Shown here: in pieces, positions 1 to 8,902 of the stretch | Numbering within the stretch: the stretch's first letter is position 1 | Layout: each line of letters begins with the position of its first letter | NCBI RefSeq assembly: GCF_000711885.1 | Contig: NZ_JONK01000017.1 | Span: 1 to 64,000 of the forward strand | Direction of reading: 5' to 3' | Length of the DNA: 64,000 nt | From: Chromobacterium haemolyticum DSM 19808 | Lineage (GTDB): Bacteria; Pseudomonadota; Gammaproteobacteria; Burkholderiales; Chromobacteriaceae | The notes under the pieces: model-generated | Told to the model about the DNA's origin: nothing | Databases searched by the model: none | The model's input: only the letters and a program-made list of their open reading frames with translations | Made by a program: the position numbers and the translations under genes

Positions 1-1
1 T

Positions 2-78
2 GGAGTGGTAGTTCAGTTGGTTAGAATACCGGCCTGTCACGCCGGGGGTCGCGGGTTCGAGTCCCGTCCACTCCGCCA
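2..78 (+). tRNA. tRNA-Asp (anticodon GTC)
   Basis: A full cloverleaf of 77 nt can be folded. The acceptor stem GGAGTGG pairs with CCACTCC at 68-74, the discriminator is G75, and CCA is encoded at 76-78. The anticodon loop TGTCACG carries GTC, and the T arm contains GGTTCGAGTCC. A terminator follows at once, so this is the last RNA gene of its transcript; genes upstream of it lie outside the window. Confidence 0.97.
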
Positions 79-90
79 AGCATTGCGAAG

Positions 91-114
91 AAGCAGCCTT
101 TAGGCTGCTTTTTT
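91..114 (+). terminator. Rho-independent terminator after tRNA-Asp
   Basis: Perfect 8-bp stem AAGCAGCC/GGCTGCTT with a 4-nt loop, followed by a run of T. It lies 12 bp after the tRNA. Confidence 0.9.
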
Positions 115-266
115 GCATTTTGCGTCGCAGATTTCAAGCAATCATTCGCTTATCTCCCAATTTAAGACAAACAGCTACCATTCTATTGCTTATCAGCTTG
201 CAATGCGTCTAGGCTACGGTGATACTTTTGGTTGACTTTCGGTATTCCATATAAAGAGATTCAACT

Positions 267-1829
267 ATGCGCAATTTAATCCTGGCGACTGGCTGCTTTG
301 CTAGCACGCTGGCCTTGGCAGGCGACCCCGCCGACAAAGCCATCTGGGAATATACGGTCAAAAACGGCGACAACCTGTGGTCGCTGGCGGCCGAGCATTT
401 GTCGTCTCCTGCTTATGTGCCGAAGCTGCAAACCAGAAATCGCATCGCCAACCCTTATCGGCTGATTCCCGGCAGCATCTTGCGGGTCCCCTACCCCTGG
501 ATCAAGCAGACCCAATCCGACGCCACACTGGAAGAAATGTCCGGGGAGTCGGCCGCGGCCGACGCCAAAGGCAAGCCGTTGGAACTGGCGGTGGGCAAAA
601 AATATCCCAAAGGCACTCGTTTCACGACCGGAAACGACGCCATGATCAAACTGCGCTTCGTCGACGGCTCTTCCCTGATCGTCAACGCCAACACGGACCT
701 AAGCCTGCAAACCCAGGTCTACTATCCCAGCACCGGGGCAATCCAGTCTCAGATCAAGCTGAACAACGGCAGCACCGGCAATTCTGTGATTCCCAACATC
801 CTGATGCCCAGCCGCTACGAGATCCGCACCCCGTCGGCGGTGACCACCGTGCGCGGCACCGAATTCCGCGTCAACGCCGCCGGCGGAGAGGAGACCTTGG
901 CGGAAGTGCTCAAAGGCAGCGTGGAAGTCAAAGGCCGCCGCAGCAAGGTGGACGTGCCCGCCGGTTTCGGCACCCTGTCCAACCGCAAAAGCGGCCCCAG
1001 CAAACCCGAGGAGCTGCCTTCGCCGCCCGACCTCTCCACCGTGGCGGACAACAGCCAATTCAACCCTCCGCCTTTGGAATGGCAGCGCGACGAACGCGCA
1101 GCATCCTATCGCGTCACGCTGAGCGGCAAGAAACGCTTGGCTGAGCGCCAGTTGCAAACCCCGCGCTACTATCCGCGCCTGCCGGGCAACGGCGATTACG
1201 TGCTGAAAGTCCGCGCCAAGAACCGCTCTGGACTGGAAGGCTACGACAGCACGCGCAGCTTCAAGCTGCAAGCCTACCCGCTGCCGCCGCTGCTGTTCAC
1301 GCGCGCGGACGGCACCCAGTTGCGGGGCAAATCCCTGCCCCTGCGGGTGGACGCCAGCCCGGAACGGCCGCTGCGGCTGCAGATTTCGCGTCAACCGGAT
1401 TTCGCCCAGCCGCTACTGGAACAGACCTTGACCGAGGCCGAGTTTAAAGCCGAGTTGCCTGAATCCGGCATCTGGTACTGGAGGCTTGCGCGGCTGGACG
1501 CGCAAGGCCAGCCGGGACCTTTCTCCGCCGCGCAAAAAGTGGAATCCAAAGGGTGGCTTAGCCGCCTGGACAACACCACGCCGGTGCTGGCGGCCCGCCC
1601 CTATCCCATCGCGCGCGCGCGCTACACGCTAACGCTGACCGCGGTTCAGGCCGCCAACGCAAACACGTCCCCGTTCTCGCTGAGCAGCGATCGCCCGCAA
1701 TGGGAGCTGAAAGCGCTGGAAGCCTTGCCTGCCGGGCAATACAAAGCGACAGTCAAGGTAGAAGGAGAACACGGCTACTTGGCGACTGAGGAGCAAGAAA
1801 TGCTCACTCTCCCCGGAAAACTTCCCTAG
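267..1829 (+). CDS. Secreted LysM- and FecR-domain protein
   Basis: 520 residues. An N-terminal signal peptide (about residues 1-19, ending ALAG) suggests export to the periplasm or envelope. A LysM-type module occupies about residues 29-77 (YTVKNGDNLWSLA start), a peptidoglycan-binding fold. A FecR domain follows at about 115-235, with the characteristic RTPSAVTTVRGTEFRV segment. The C-terminal part (about 265-430) looks like beta-sandwich (fibronectin III-like) repeats. The next gene, a CHASE2 diguanylate cyclase, starts 9 bp downstream. FecR-domain proteins are commonly encoded beside CHASE2 cyclases, so I infer that this protein feeds an envelope signal to that cyclase. It is not a classical FecR, because no FecI sigma factor or TonB receptor lies nearby. 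Start chosen at the ATG with AAAGAGA upstream. Confidence 0.85.
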   Translation: MRNLILATGCFASTLALAGDPADKAIWEYTVKNGDNLWSLAAEHLSSPAYVPKLQTRNRIANPYRLIPGSILRVPYPWIKQTQSDATLEEMSGESAAADAKGKPLELAVGKKYPKGTRFTTGNDAMIKLRFVDGSSLIVNANTDLSLQTQVYYPSTGAIQSQIKLNNGSTGNSVIPNILMPSRYEIRTPSAVTTVRGTEFRVNAAGGEETLAEVLKGSVEVKGRRSKVDVPAGFGTLSNRKSGPSKPEELPSPPDLSTVADNSQFNPPPLEWQRDERAASYRVTLSGKKRLAERQLQTPRYYPRLPGNGDYVLKVRAKNRSGLEGYDSTRSFKLQAYPLPPLLFTRADGTQLRGKSLPLRVDASPERPLRLQISRQPDFAQPLLEQTLTEAEFKAELPESGIWYWRLARLDAQGQPGPFSAAQKVESKGWLSRLDNTTPVLAARPYPIARARYTLTLTAVQAANANTSPFSLSSDRPQWELKALEALPAGQYKATVKVEGEHGYLATEEQEMLTLPGKLP

Positions 1830-1838
1830 AATGACAAA

Positions 1839-3485
1839 ATGCTAACTCACTATCGCGACAAGATTTTGCGCTTGTTGCCGTTTTTGCTGGCCCTGCTGGC
1901 GGCCCTGCTGACTCTCTCCGGCCTTTTGCTTCGGCTGGACTTCTGGCTGTACGACGGGCTGATCCGGCTCAAGTCCAACCATAACCAGACCAGCGACATC
2001 GTTGTCGTCGCGGTGGACGAGCGCAGCCTGTCTGAACTGGGGCGCTGGCCTTGGCCGCGCGAGTATCACGCCCAGCTAGTGGACAAGCTGGCGCAGGCTA
2101 AAGCCGTGGGCCTGGACATCGTCTTGGCCGAGCCCTCGCACAATATGCCGGAGTCGGATCAAGCGCTGGCCGACGCCATTCGCCGCAACGGGAAAGTCAT
2201 CAGTCCGGTGTTTCCCGAAATGCAGGGCAACCGTCTGACCGAAACCCGTCCCTTGCCCGGCATCGCCGCCGCAAGCGCCGGCCTGGGTCATACAGACTAC
2301 GAGCTGGACAGCGATGGCGTGATACGCCGCGTCTACCTGAAAGCGGGACTGGGCTCGCCCCATCACCCCAATTTCGCGCAGGCCGTACTGGACCTGGCTA
2401 ATGGCCGGCGCCAATCCGACCAGCAAAAGCTGGGGATGCCTCACGGCAATCCTGACAGCTGGCTGCGCGAAGACCCGGTAATGGTGCCCTATCTGACAGG
2501 CTCCCCGCCATTCCAGCAGGTATCTTATATCGACGCGCTCAATCAACTGCCTCCGTCCTTCTTTGCCGGCAAAATCGTCTTGGTGGGCGCCACCGCCACC
2601 GGCCTGGGCGACATCCACGCCACGCCGCTGTCGGCCAACAATCGCGGCATGCCCGGCGTGGAGATCAACGCCTTCCTGCTCTACGGTTTACAACAAGACA
2701 ACACTCCTGTGCCGCTGCCTCTGGGATGGAAGGCCCTTATCAACGCGCTGGCCATCCTGCTGCTGGACCTGCTGCTCTGCCGCTACAAGCACCGCCAAGG
2801 CATTTTGCCGGCTTATCTGCTGGCCTCCTGTGGCGTGCTGGTGCTCAGCGTCTTGCTGCTGACGCTGGCCTCGGTGTTCTGGAGCGGCGTCACCACCGCC
2901 ATACTGCTGTTTCTGGCCGGCAGCGTCCGCTTCGTATCGCGGCAATCCAAGCTTTTGTTGCAGGCCAACACCGACGGCCTCACCGGACTTTACAACCGCC
3001 GGCACTTCGACGAGATCCTGGCGCCGACGCTGGACAAGCACCGCGCAGCCGGGAAAACTCTGGCGCTTTTGATCCTGGACGTGGACAACTTCAAAGGTTA
3101 CAACGACCACTACGGGCATTACGCCGGCGATCTGATCCTGCAACGGCTGGCGCAGGAGCTGAACGCCTACTTCAGCCCCCGTCGCCACATCGTGGCGCGC
3201 TTGGGCGGGGAAGAGTTCGGCGTGCTACTGGAAGAATGCGGCCAGGACCAGGCTGTGGCCGCCGCGGAAGGCTTTCGCGCACGACTGGAAGAGCTGGAGC
3301 TGCCTCATTTGAAAAGCCCTCTACGCAAAGTCACCTGCAGCATTGGCGTCGCCGCACGGGTGCCGGAAACGGACGACAATGGCCGCACTTTCTATGAAGA
3401 CGCCGACAGCGCGCTCTACATCGCCAAGCGCTCCGGCCGCAACGCGGTCAGCCCCGCTCCCGACACCTTGACGCCGCAGCACTAG
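1839..3485 (+). CDS. Membrane CHASE2-GGDEF diguanylate cyclase
   Basis: 548 residues. One membrane segment at about 11-31, then a periplasmic CHASE2 sensor domain (about 35-285), then a cluster of three hydrophobic helices (about 293-370), then a cytoplasmic GGDEF domain (about 380-540). The active-site loop reads GGEEF (in ARLGGEEFGVL), a functional variant, and LTGLYNRRHFDE marks the domain start. Predicted reaction: 2 GTP to cyclic di-GMP. The RxxD inhibitory site normally found five residues before GG(D/E)EF is not present (RRHIVARLGGEEF), so product inhibition through the I-site is unlikely. It probably forms an operon and a signalling pair with the FecR/LysM protein just upstream. Confidence 0.9.
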   Translation: MLTHYRDKILRLLPFLLALLAALLTLSGLLLRLDFWLYDGLIRLKSNHNQTSDIVVVAVDERSLSELGRWPWPREYHAQLVDKLAQAKAVGLDIVLAEPSHNMPESDQALADAIRRNGKVISPVFPEMQGNRLTETRPLPGIAAASAGLGHTDYELDSDGVIRRVYLKAGLGSPHHPNFAQAVLDLANGRRQSDQQKLGMPHGNPDSWLREDPVMVPYLTGSPPFQQVSYIDALNQLPPSFFAGKIVLVGATATGLGDIHATPLSANNRGMPGVEINAFLLYGLQQDNTPVPLPLGWKALINALAILLLDLLLCRYKHRQGILPAYLLASCGVLVLSVLLLTLASVFWSGVTTAILLFLAGSVRFVSRQSKLLLQANTDGLTGLYNRRHFDEILAPTLDKHRAAGKTLALLILDVDNFKGYNDHYGHYAGDLILQRLAQELNAYFSPRRHIVARLGGEEFGVLLEECGQDQAVAAAEGFRARLEELELPHLKSPLRKVTCSIGVAARVPETDDNGRTFYEDADSALYIAKRSGRNAVSPAPDTLTPQH

Positions 3486-3766
3486 CGCGGACCTTGCTCC
3501 GGACGGCGCGGCCCCTCGCCAAACACAATGCAGCGAAAAGCAGGCCGCTCGTCCGGCACTCCCAAGAAGCCGTTCAGAGCTTAACGAGCACGGGCGCGGC
3601 AACGAGCAGCCGCCGCAACCGGCTTTGAACAGGTTTCAAGCGGCGCTCGCATAGCAAGCTTATCTACCACAAAGGGAAAGGCTGCCCGGCCGGTCACCCG
3701 CCCCAACCGCACCGCCCAATGAAAAAGGCCGCTCAAGGCGGCCTTGTCAATGCTCGGGTCTAGACG
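3486..3766. other. Intergenic region with a terminator and a repeat fragment
   Basis: No gene is supported here. Around 3576-3636 a shortened piece of the dispersed palindromic repeat can be recognised: the CGTTCAGAGC-like left end and the TTTGAACAGG right end with most of the middle missing. The dsbB terminator lies at 3722-3745. Confidence 0.4.
3722..3745 (-). terminator. Terminator of dsbB
   Basis: Read on the minus strand, an 8-bp stem AAGGCCGC/GCGGCCTT with a 5-nt loop is followed by TTTTT. It lies just downstream of the dsbB stop codon. Confidence 0.85.
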
Positions 3767-4258
3767 TCACGCCGATTTGCGCGCCAGCAGCCAGCCGGCA
3801 AAGCCGATCACGCCGACAAAGAACACGGCTACCCAGAACGGCATTGCCATCCCCAGGAAGGTCCAGTCCACGGCGGCGCACTCGCCGCTGCCCTTCAGCA
3901 CTTTGGAGATCACCTCCATCAACGGAGAGGATTCCATCAGAAACTCCAGGCCCGGACCGCAGGCCGGCACCTGATCCGCCGGCAGGTGTTGCAGCCACAG
4001 TTGGCGCAGCGACACCGACAGGCCGCCCAAAGCCGCTAGAATCGTCAAACCGCCCCAGGCTCTGACGCCGCAACGGCCGGGGTTGACCATGGCCGCCAAC
4101 AAGGCGACCACGCCGGTGGCGATCACGCCGATGCGCTGGAAAATGCACAACGGGCAAGGCTCCAGACCCAGTTGGTACTGCGCGAATAGTGCAAAGCCCA
4201 TCGCGCCGGCGCAGGCGGCGGCGATCAGCAGAAAACCTTGTCGGTTGCTCAAGCCCAT
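3767..4258 (-). CDS. dsbB: Disulfide bond formation protein B
   Basis: 163 residues. Inner-membrane quinone reductase that re-oxidises DsbA. Four hydrophobic segments are visible. The first periplasmic loop holds the CPLC pair (Cys35, Cys38) and the second loop holds Cys100 and Cys127, the four redox cysteines of the family. The reading frame stays open for another 19 codons upstream, but I chose the ATG at 4258 because GAGGAAG sits at normal distance before it and the protein then has the usual DsbB length. It stands alone, with its own terminator; no dsbA lies next to it. Confidence 0.93.
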   Translation of the reverse strand: MGLSNRQGFLLIAAACAGAMGFALFAQYQLGLEPCPLCIFQRIGVIATGVVALLAAMVNPGRCGVRAWGGLTILAALGGLSVSLRQLWLQHLPADQVPACGPGLEFLMESSPLMEVISKVLKGSGECAAVDWTFLGMAMPFWVAVFFVGVIGFAGWLLARKSA

Positions 4259-4340
4259 ATCTTCCTCAATGTTTGGCGGTAAAACGTCATGGCGCATGAT
4301 TGTGCCATACAACATGGAGGATTCAGAACCGCGCCGCGCC

Positions 4341-5480
4341 TTAAAGTTCCAGGAAGCGGCGGATAGCCTCTTTCTGGTGCAAGGCGTCCTTATAGCCCAA
4401 GGCGATCAACTCGCGGGTATAGCCTGGCTCAAACAGTAGATACGTGGCCAAGGCCGTGCCCCGGTGGCGGGTGGCGCCGGTGCCCTTCATCAGGAAGCGC
4501 AGCAAGGGCGGAAACAGGCGAGTGTGCTTGTAGGCGATGCCCTCCAGCGATTTGCTGGGGTTGAGCATGAAGATGTCCACCTTGCGCAACTGGGTCTGGC
4601 GCGCCAGTTCCTCGTGGCTTTGCAATAGCGACACGGTATGGTTGACCCGGGTCAGCCGCTCCATGTCCACCGACATGCTGTCGATGAACACGCTGTTGAG
4701 CAGATGCCCGAATATCTGCGCCGGCGACGGATAAAAACCGCTATGGCGGCGTTCTATGGTGTCCGGCCGCTTACTGGCCAGACCAACCACAAACAGCTTT
4801 TCCGCCCCCAGGTGCAATGCCGGCGACAAGGGCGACAACTGACGCACCGCGCCGTCGCAGTAAAACTTCTCCCCTATGCACACCGAGGGAAAAATCAAGG
4901 GGATGGCCGAGGTGGCCATCATGTGCTCGATACCGATGCGCTCGCGCATGCCCAGCCGCTGATAGCGCTCCCACTCCTCCAGGCTGTCCGCGCCCTGGAA
5001 AAAGGTGACCGACATCCCCGTGGTGTAACACGAGGCCGTCAGCGCCAGCGCCTTGAGCGCGCCGTGGCGAACGGAATGGTCTATGCCCTCGAACACCATG
5101 ACCTTGGTCAGCAGCTCGCGCAGCGGGGCGTTGTCTAGAAAGCTTTTGGGGTTGCGCCACAGCCGGCCGCCGGACATCACGGACAGGCCAAAGTGCAAAA
5201 AGGTCTTCAGGAAATAGCCGGAACTGGCGTCGTAGACATCCTGAATGTGCAGTTGCTTCCACATCTGCGCCAGCGTGGATACCGCCAGGTGGAAGTTGCC
5301 GGCGCCGGAGGCCAGCGCCACCGCGTTGATTGCCCCGGCCGACGTGCCGCAGATGATGGGAAAGGGGTTGACGCGCGCATCCGGCAGCAGCCGGGAGATC
5401 CCCAGCAACACCCCCACTTGGTAAGCCGCGCGCGCGCCCCCCCCCGACAACACCAGTCCGATATCGGATTGCCTCCCCAT
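4341..5480 (-). CDS. Patatin-like phospholipase
   Basis: 379 residues. Patatin-family serine lipase with the Ser-Asp dyad: glycine-rich oxyanion loop LVLSGGGARAAYQVGVL near residues 9-25, nucleophile elbow GTSAG at about 45-49, and DGA (in YCDGAVRQLSP) carrying the catalytic Asp. Predicted to hydrolyse acyl ester bonds of phospholipids or lipids. No signal peptide is visible, so it probably acts in the cytoplasm or at the inner face of the membrane. It differs in sequence from the second patatin gene at 55193. It stands alone between dsbB and a decayed repeat copy. Confidence 0.88.
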   Translation of the reverse strand: MGRQSDIGLVLSGGGARAAYQVGVLLGISRLLPDARVNPFPIICGTSAGAINAVALASGAGNFHLAVSTLAQMWKQLHIQDVYDASSGYFLKTFLHFGLSVMSGGRLWRNPKSFLDNAPLRELLTKVMVFEGIDHSVRHGALKALALTASCYTTGMSVTFFQGADSLEEWERYQRLGMRERIGIEHMMATSAIPLIFPSVCIGEKFYCDGAVRQLSPLSPALHLGAEKLFVVGLASKRPDTIERRHSGFYPSPAQIFGHLLNSVFIDSMSVDMERLTRVNHTVSLLQSHEELARQTQLRKVDIFMLNPSKSLEGIAYKHTRLFPPLLRFLMKGTGATRHRGTALATYLLFEPGYTRELIALGYKDALHQKEAIRRFLEL

Positions 5481-5621
5481 CCCGCACCTCGCGTGGCTAT
5501 GTTGGCGGCGGACCGGTCGCCGGACGCCGCACGGCTTCTTGTACTATTTAGGGTAGTCAAACGCCGCGGCCAGCGCCAACTTCGCGCGGAGGAAAGCCCT
5601 TGGACGCGCCCGGAAGCGGCT

Positions 5622-5752
5622 CAAAGCCTAACGAGCCAGAGCGAGGCCAGACGCAAATCGCCGAGAAAGCGGCATGAACTAGAGGCTCATGGGCGTTTCG
5701 AAGGGGCACCCGTCGCGCCACGTCCCACGAAGCGCAGCGGACTTTTACAAGC
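5622..5752 (+). repeat. Dispersed palindromic repeat, diverged copy
   Basis: Copy of the about 140-bp family described at 53004. It is recognisable by AGAGCGAGGC, GAGAAAGCGG, the GGCTCATGGGCGTTTCGAAG centre and GCGCAGCGGACTTTTACAAG at the right end. It is more diverged than the other copies and ends 3 bp before the alkA stop codon. Confidence 0.6.
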
Positions 5753-5754
5753 CA

Positions 5755-6672
5755 TTAATAGCCGGCCGCCGTCTGCATCGCCCACAGATGCGCCCCCACC
5801 AGCGCGCGCCACGGCGCGAAGCCTTGCAGCCACTGTTCGGTTTCGCGCGGCGACACCGCCTCGGCCTTCCCCAGCAGACGCTGCAGGCCTCGCCGCACCG
5901 CCACGTCCCCGTGCAGAGAGCCGTCCAGCCAGCCATAGCCGCGTAGCAGCGCATAGCTGACCGTCCACGGACCGATGCCGGGCATGGCCAGCAGCCGCGC
6001 GGCGATCTCCTCTGGCGCGCCGCCGTCCAGCCAACCCTGCAACGGCAAGCTCCCGTCGGCCGTCTGCCGGCTCAGCTCCAGCAAGGTCCGGGTTTTGGCG
6101 CGCGAGAAGCCGGCCAGGCCCAGTTGATCCGGCTCCAGCGCCGCCACCTGATACGGCGACGGATGACATAGCAGACCGCCGCTGTGGCGGTTGCCGACCA
6201 ACTGCATCAGCCGGCGCCGCAGCGAGATCGCGGCATGCACGCTAATCTGCTGGCCCGTGACCGCCCAGACCAGCGCCTCAAACGGGGTGGCCGTCTGCGG
6301 CACGCGCAAACCGGGGCGAGCGGCGAGCAGCGCCGCCAGTTGGGGATGGCCGCGATGCGCGCGTTCGAAATCCGCCACCGGCTGCTCCAGTCCCAACATG
6401 CGGCGCGCCATGCCTATCAACACGGCCTCGTCGCCGTCCCGCGGCGGCGCATCCGCATCCAGGCCCACCCGAACCGCATCCGCATCGAAATCCATGCTGA
6501 GGCAGGCCGGCGCGCCGCGCCACAACAAACCCTTGCGCAAGCTCTGGGCCGTCACCCGCTCGGAAAGCTCCTGCGCGTCGCGACGATGGAAAGCCATGAA
6601 ATCCTCCCGGCGGAAATCCGCGGGCAAGGATAGGGATAAAGACAGCGAAGTGGAATCGGCCGGTTCAGCCAT
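5755..6672 (-). CDS. alkA: DNA-3-methyladenine glycosylase II (AlkA-like)
   Basis: 305 residues. Base-excision repair glycosylase that removes alkylated bases. The helix-hairpin-helix LLAMPGIGPWTV lies at 228-238, followed by the Gly/Asp stretch with the catalytic Asp at about 256 (GSLHGDVAVRRG). The N-terminal part matches the AlkA-type beta domain in length. It begins 3 bp after the stop of alkB, so the two are co-transcribed and give direct reversal plus excision of alkylation damage. No Ada-type regulator gene is adjacent, so how the pair is induced is not visible here. Confidence 0.88.
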   Translation of the reverse strand: MAEPADSTSLSLSLSLPADFRREDFMAFHRRDAQELSERVTAQSLRKGLLWRGAPACLSMDFDADAVRVGLDADAPPRDGDEAVLIGMARRMLGLEQPVADFERAHRGHPQLAALLAARPGLRVPQTATPFEALVWAVTGQQISVHAAISLRRRLMQLVGNRHSGGLLCHPSPYQVAALEPDQLGLAGFSRAKTRTLLELSRQTADGSLPLQGWLDGGAPEEIAARLLAMPGIGPWTVSYALLRGYGWLDGSLHGDVAVRRGLQRLLGKAEAVSPRETEQWLQGFAPWRALVGAHLWAMQTAAGY

Positions 6673-6675
6673 GGA

Positions 6676-7320
6676 TCAGCGCGCCTTGCGAAAAGTCAGA
6701 TTGATGCGGCGGCGCCCCAGCAAAGGGTGCTCGCCCTCCGCCACCGGCAACACCCCGTGGAAACGCATGCGGTCCGGCCCGCCCCACACCAGCACGTCGC
6801 CGTGGCGCAGCTCGACGCGGCCGGGACGCTCGGAGCGGCTAAGCCCGCCGAACAGGAAGGTAGCCGGCAAGCCCAGCGACACGGACACGATGGGCGCGCC
6901 AAAATCGCGCTCGTCCTTGTCCTGATGCAAGGACATCTTGGCGCCCGGCGCATAGCAATTGATCAAACAGGCATCCGGCGCGAAGCCGGGGAAGCCGGCT
7001 TCGGCCGCGGCCTCCTCGGCCAGAACGCGCAACAAGGCCGGCATCGCCGGCCAAGGCTGCCCGCTGCCGGGATCGCGCTCGGCGTAGCGGTAGCCGCGCG
7101 CATCGGACACCCAGCCGTAAGCGCCGCAGCTGGTTGTGGCGACCGACATCGCCCGTCCGCCCGGCGTCTGCATGCCGCGCGGAGGCGCTTGCCGCAGCAC
7201 CGTCTCCACTTCCGCCAGCAAGGCCGCGTCGATCTCGCAGACGCGGCGATGCAATAAGGCCGCGCCAGGCGATAGGCGCTCCAGCCAGCCGCCCTCTTCG
7301 GGCGCGAACAAATCCGCCAT
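6676..7320 (-). CDS. alkB: Alpha-ketoglutarate-dependent DNA repair dioxygenase AlkB
   Basis: 214 residues. Fe(II)/2-oxoglutarate dioxygenase that oxidatively demethylates 1-methyladenine and 3-methylcytosine. The iron ligands are visible: His132-x-Asp134 (in LHQDKDERDF) and His188 (in RFHGV), and the 2-oxoglutarate arginine is in RRINLTFR near the end. The frame is open upstream to 7368, but those codons run into the palindromic repeat. I chose the ATG at 7320 because MADLFAPEE matches the usual AlkB N-terminus. It is the first gene of an alkB-alkA operon. Confidence 0.92.
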   Translation of the reverse strand: MADLFAPEEGGWLERLSPGAALLHRRVCEIDAALLAEVETVLRQAPPRGMQTPGGRAMSVATTSCGAYGWVSDARGYRYAERDPGSGQPWPAMPALLRVLAEEAAAEAGFPGFAPDACLINCYAPGAKMSLHQDKDERDFGAPIVSVSLGLPATFLFGGLSRSERPGRVELRHGDVLVWGGPDRMRFHGVLPVAEGEHPLLGRRRINLTFRKAR

Positions 7321-7331
7321 CGCCTGCCTTA

Positions 7332-7471
7332 GAGCCTGTCCAAAGTCTCGCGGGCAAGAGCGAGACAAGGCGAAAACCGCTGAGAAAGCGGAATGGTCAA
7401 GGGGGACATGAGCGTTTCGAAGCGGTTATTAACGCCGTATCGCCGATGCGCAGCAGACATTGAGCAGGTTC
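7332..7471 (+). repeat. Dispersed palindromic repeat copy
   Basis: 140-bp copy with ends GAGCCTGTCC and GAGCAGGTTC. It lies between alkB (start 12 bp away) and pmbA. Its right outer edge abuts the pmbA stop codon (TGA GAACC read on the minus strand). Confidence 0.85.
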
Positions 7472-8815
7472 TCAGGCCTCGCCGGCCACCATCATGCTGC
7501 GCAACAGCACCGAGCCCATCTGTCGGCCGCCGCGCTCCAGCACGTCGTTGCCCACCGCGTCTATCTGCATGAACATCTCTCGCAGATTTCCCGCAATGGT
7601 GATTTCCTCCACCGGATGCATGATCACGCCGCGCTCCACCCAGAAGCCGGCCGCGCCGCGCGAGTAATCGCCGGTTACCGTGTTGACGCCTTGGCCCAGT
7701 AGTTCGGTCACCAACAGGCCGGTGCCCATAGTCCGCAGCAACTCCTCCAGGCTTTCGCCGGTGGAATGCACAACCAGATTATGCGCGCCGCCGGCGTTGC
7801 CGGTGGTCTGCATGCCCAGCTTGCGCGCCGAATAGCTCCCCAGCATATAACCCTGCAGCACGCCCTTGTCCACCAGCCGGCGCGCCACCGTGGCCACGCC
7901 CTCGTTGTCGAAGGCGCCGCTGGCCATGCCGCGCAGCAAGAAGGGGTCTTCGTCTATGGTGACATTGGCCGACATCACCGGCTTGCCCAGCGAGTCCAGC
8001 AGGAAGGACGATTTGCGGTACAGACTGCCGCCGCTGATGGCGGCCACCAGATGACTGAGCAACGAGGCGGCTATCGGCGCCTCGAATACCACCGGATACT
8101 GCCCGGTCTTCACCTTGCGCGCGCCCAGTCGCCGCGCCGCTCGCTGACCGGCCTTGGCGCCGATGGCTTCCGGCGCGTCCAGATCCTCGCGCCGGCGCGC
8201 CGACGAATACCAGTAATCGCGCTGCATCGCGCCGCCGTCCTCGGCCACCACCGCAGCGGAAATGCTGTGGCGGCTGCTGGCGTAGCCGGCGATGAATCCA
8301 TGGCTGTTGGCGTAAGCGAAGTGGCTGGACTGCGACGAGACGGTGCCGCCCTCGGAGTTGCGGATGCGCGGATCGGCGGCCAGCGCCGCGGCCTCGCAGG
8401 ACTTGGCCAGTTCGATGGCCTCCTCCACCGGCAGCGACCACGGATGGTACAGGCTGAGGTCCGGAAACTCCGTGGCCATCAACTGGGAATCCGCCAAGCC
8501 GGCGCACGGATCCTCGGCGGTGTAGCGCGCGATGTCCAACGCGGCGCGCACGGTGTCGGCCAAGGCCTCTTCGGAAAAATCGGAAGTGCTGGCGTGGCCT
8601 TTCTTCTGGCCCAGGTAGACGGTTACGCCCACGCCCTTGTCCTGGTTGTATTCGATGGTTTCCACCTCGGACAGGCGCACGCTCACGGTCTGGCCCAGTC
8701 CTTCGGAAACATCGGCTTCGGCGGCGCTGGCGCCTTCGGCCTTTGCCAGTTCGATGACGCGGGAGGCGATGTCCTCCAGCGCGGCCTGGCTGAAACTGAA
8801 TGTCTTGTCTTCCAT
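7472..8815 (-). CDS. pmbA: Metalloprotease subunit PmbA/TldE
   Basis: 447 residues, the normal PmbA length. Partner subunit of the TldD-TldE protease, which in enterobacteria matures microcin B17 and degrades CcdA. This subunit lacks the HExxxH zinc motif, which belongs to TldD; no tldD is in the window. Family features include the N-terminal VSVRLSEVETIEYNQDKGVGVTVYLG region and the C-terminal NLVVHSTGESLEELLRTMGTG and RGAAGFWVERG segments. It is transcribed divergently from darP. Confidence 0.92.
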   Translation of the reverse strand: MEDKTFSFSQAALEDIASRVIELAKAEGASAAEADVSEGLGQTVSVRLSEVETIEYNQDKGVGVTVYLGQKKGHASTSDFSEEALADTVRAALDIARYTAEDPCAGLADSQLMATEFPDLSLYHPWSLPVEEAIELAKSCEAAALAADPRIRNSEGGTVSSQSSHFAYANSHGFIAGYASSRHSISAAVVAEDGGAMQRDYWYSSARRREDLDAPEAIGAKAGQRAARRLGARKVKTGQYPVVFEAPIAASLLSHLVAAISGGSLYRKSSFLLDSLGKPVMSANVTIDEDPFLLRGMASGAFDNEGVATVARRLVDKGVLQGYMLGSYSARKLGMQTTGNAGGAHNLVVHSTGESLEELLRTMGTGLLVTELLGQGVNTVTGDYSRGAAGFWVERGVIMHPVEEITIAGNLREMFMQIDAVGNDVLERGGRQMGSVLLRSMMVAGEA

Positions 8816-8902
8816 CTAGTGTCTTTCGCAATGGTCGAAACGGCCGGAGGCCTTTTCCGGTATCATACCAGCCTTGAGAAAACCGATTGAGAATTGCCAA
8901 CG

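Noticed and set aside
232..255. Possible promoter TTGACT and TATAAA before the LysM-FecR gene
   Set aside because: The boxes are only 12 bp apart, far from the normal 17, so I cannot support a sigma-70 promoter.
7321..7368. Upstream 16-codon extension of AlkB
   Set aside because: The extension lies largely in the dispersed repeat and does not match AlkB N-termini; the ATG at 7320 does.
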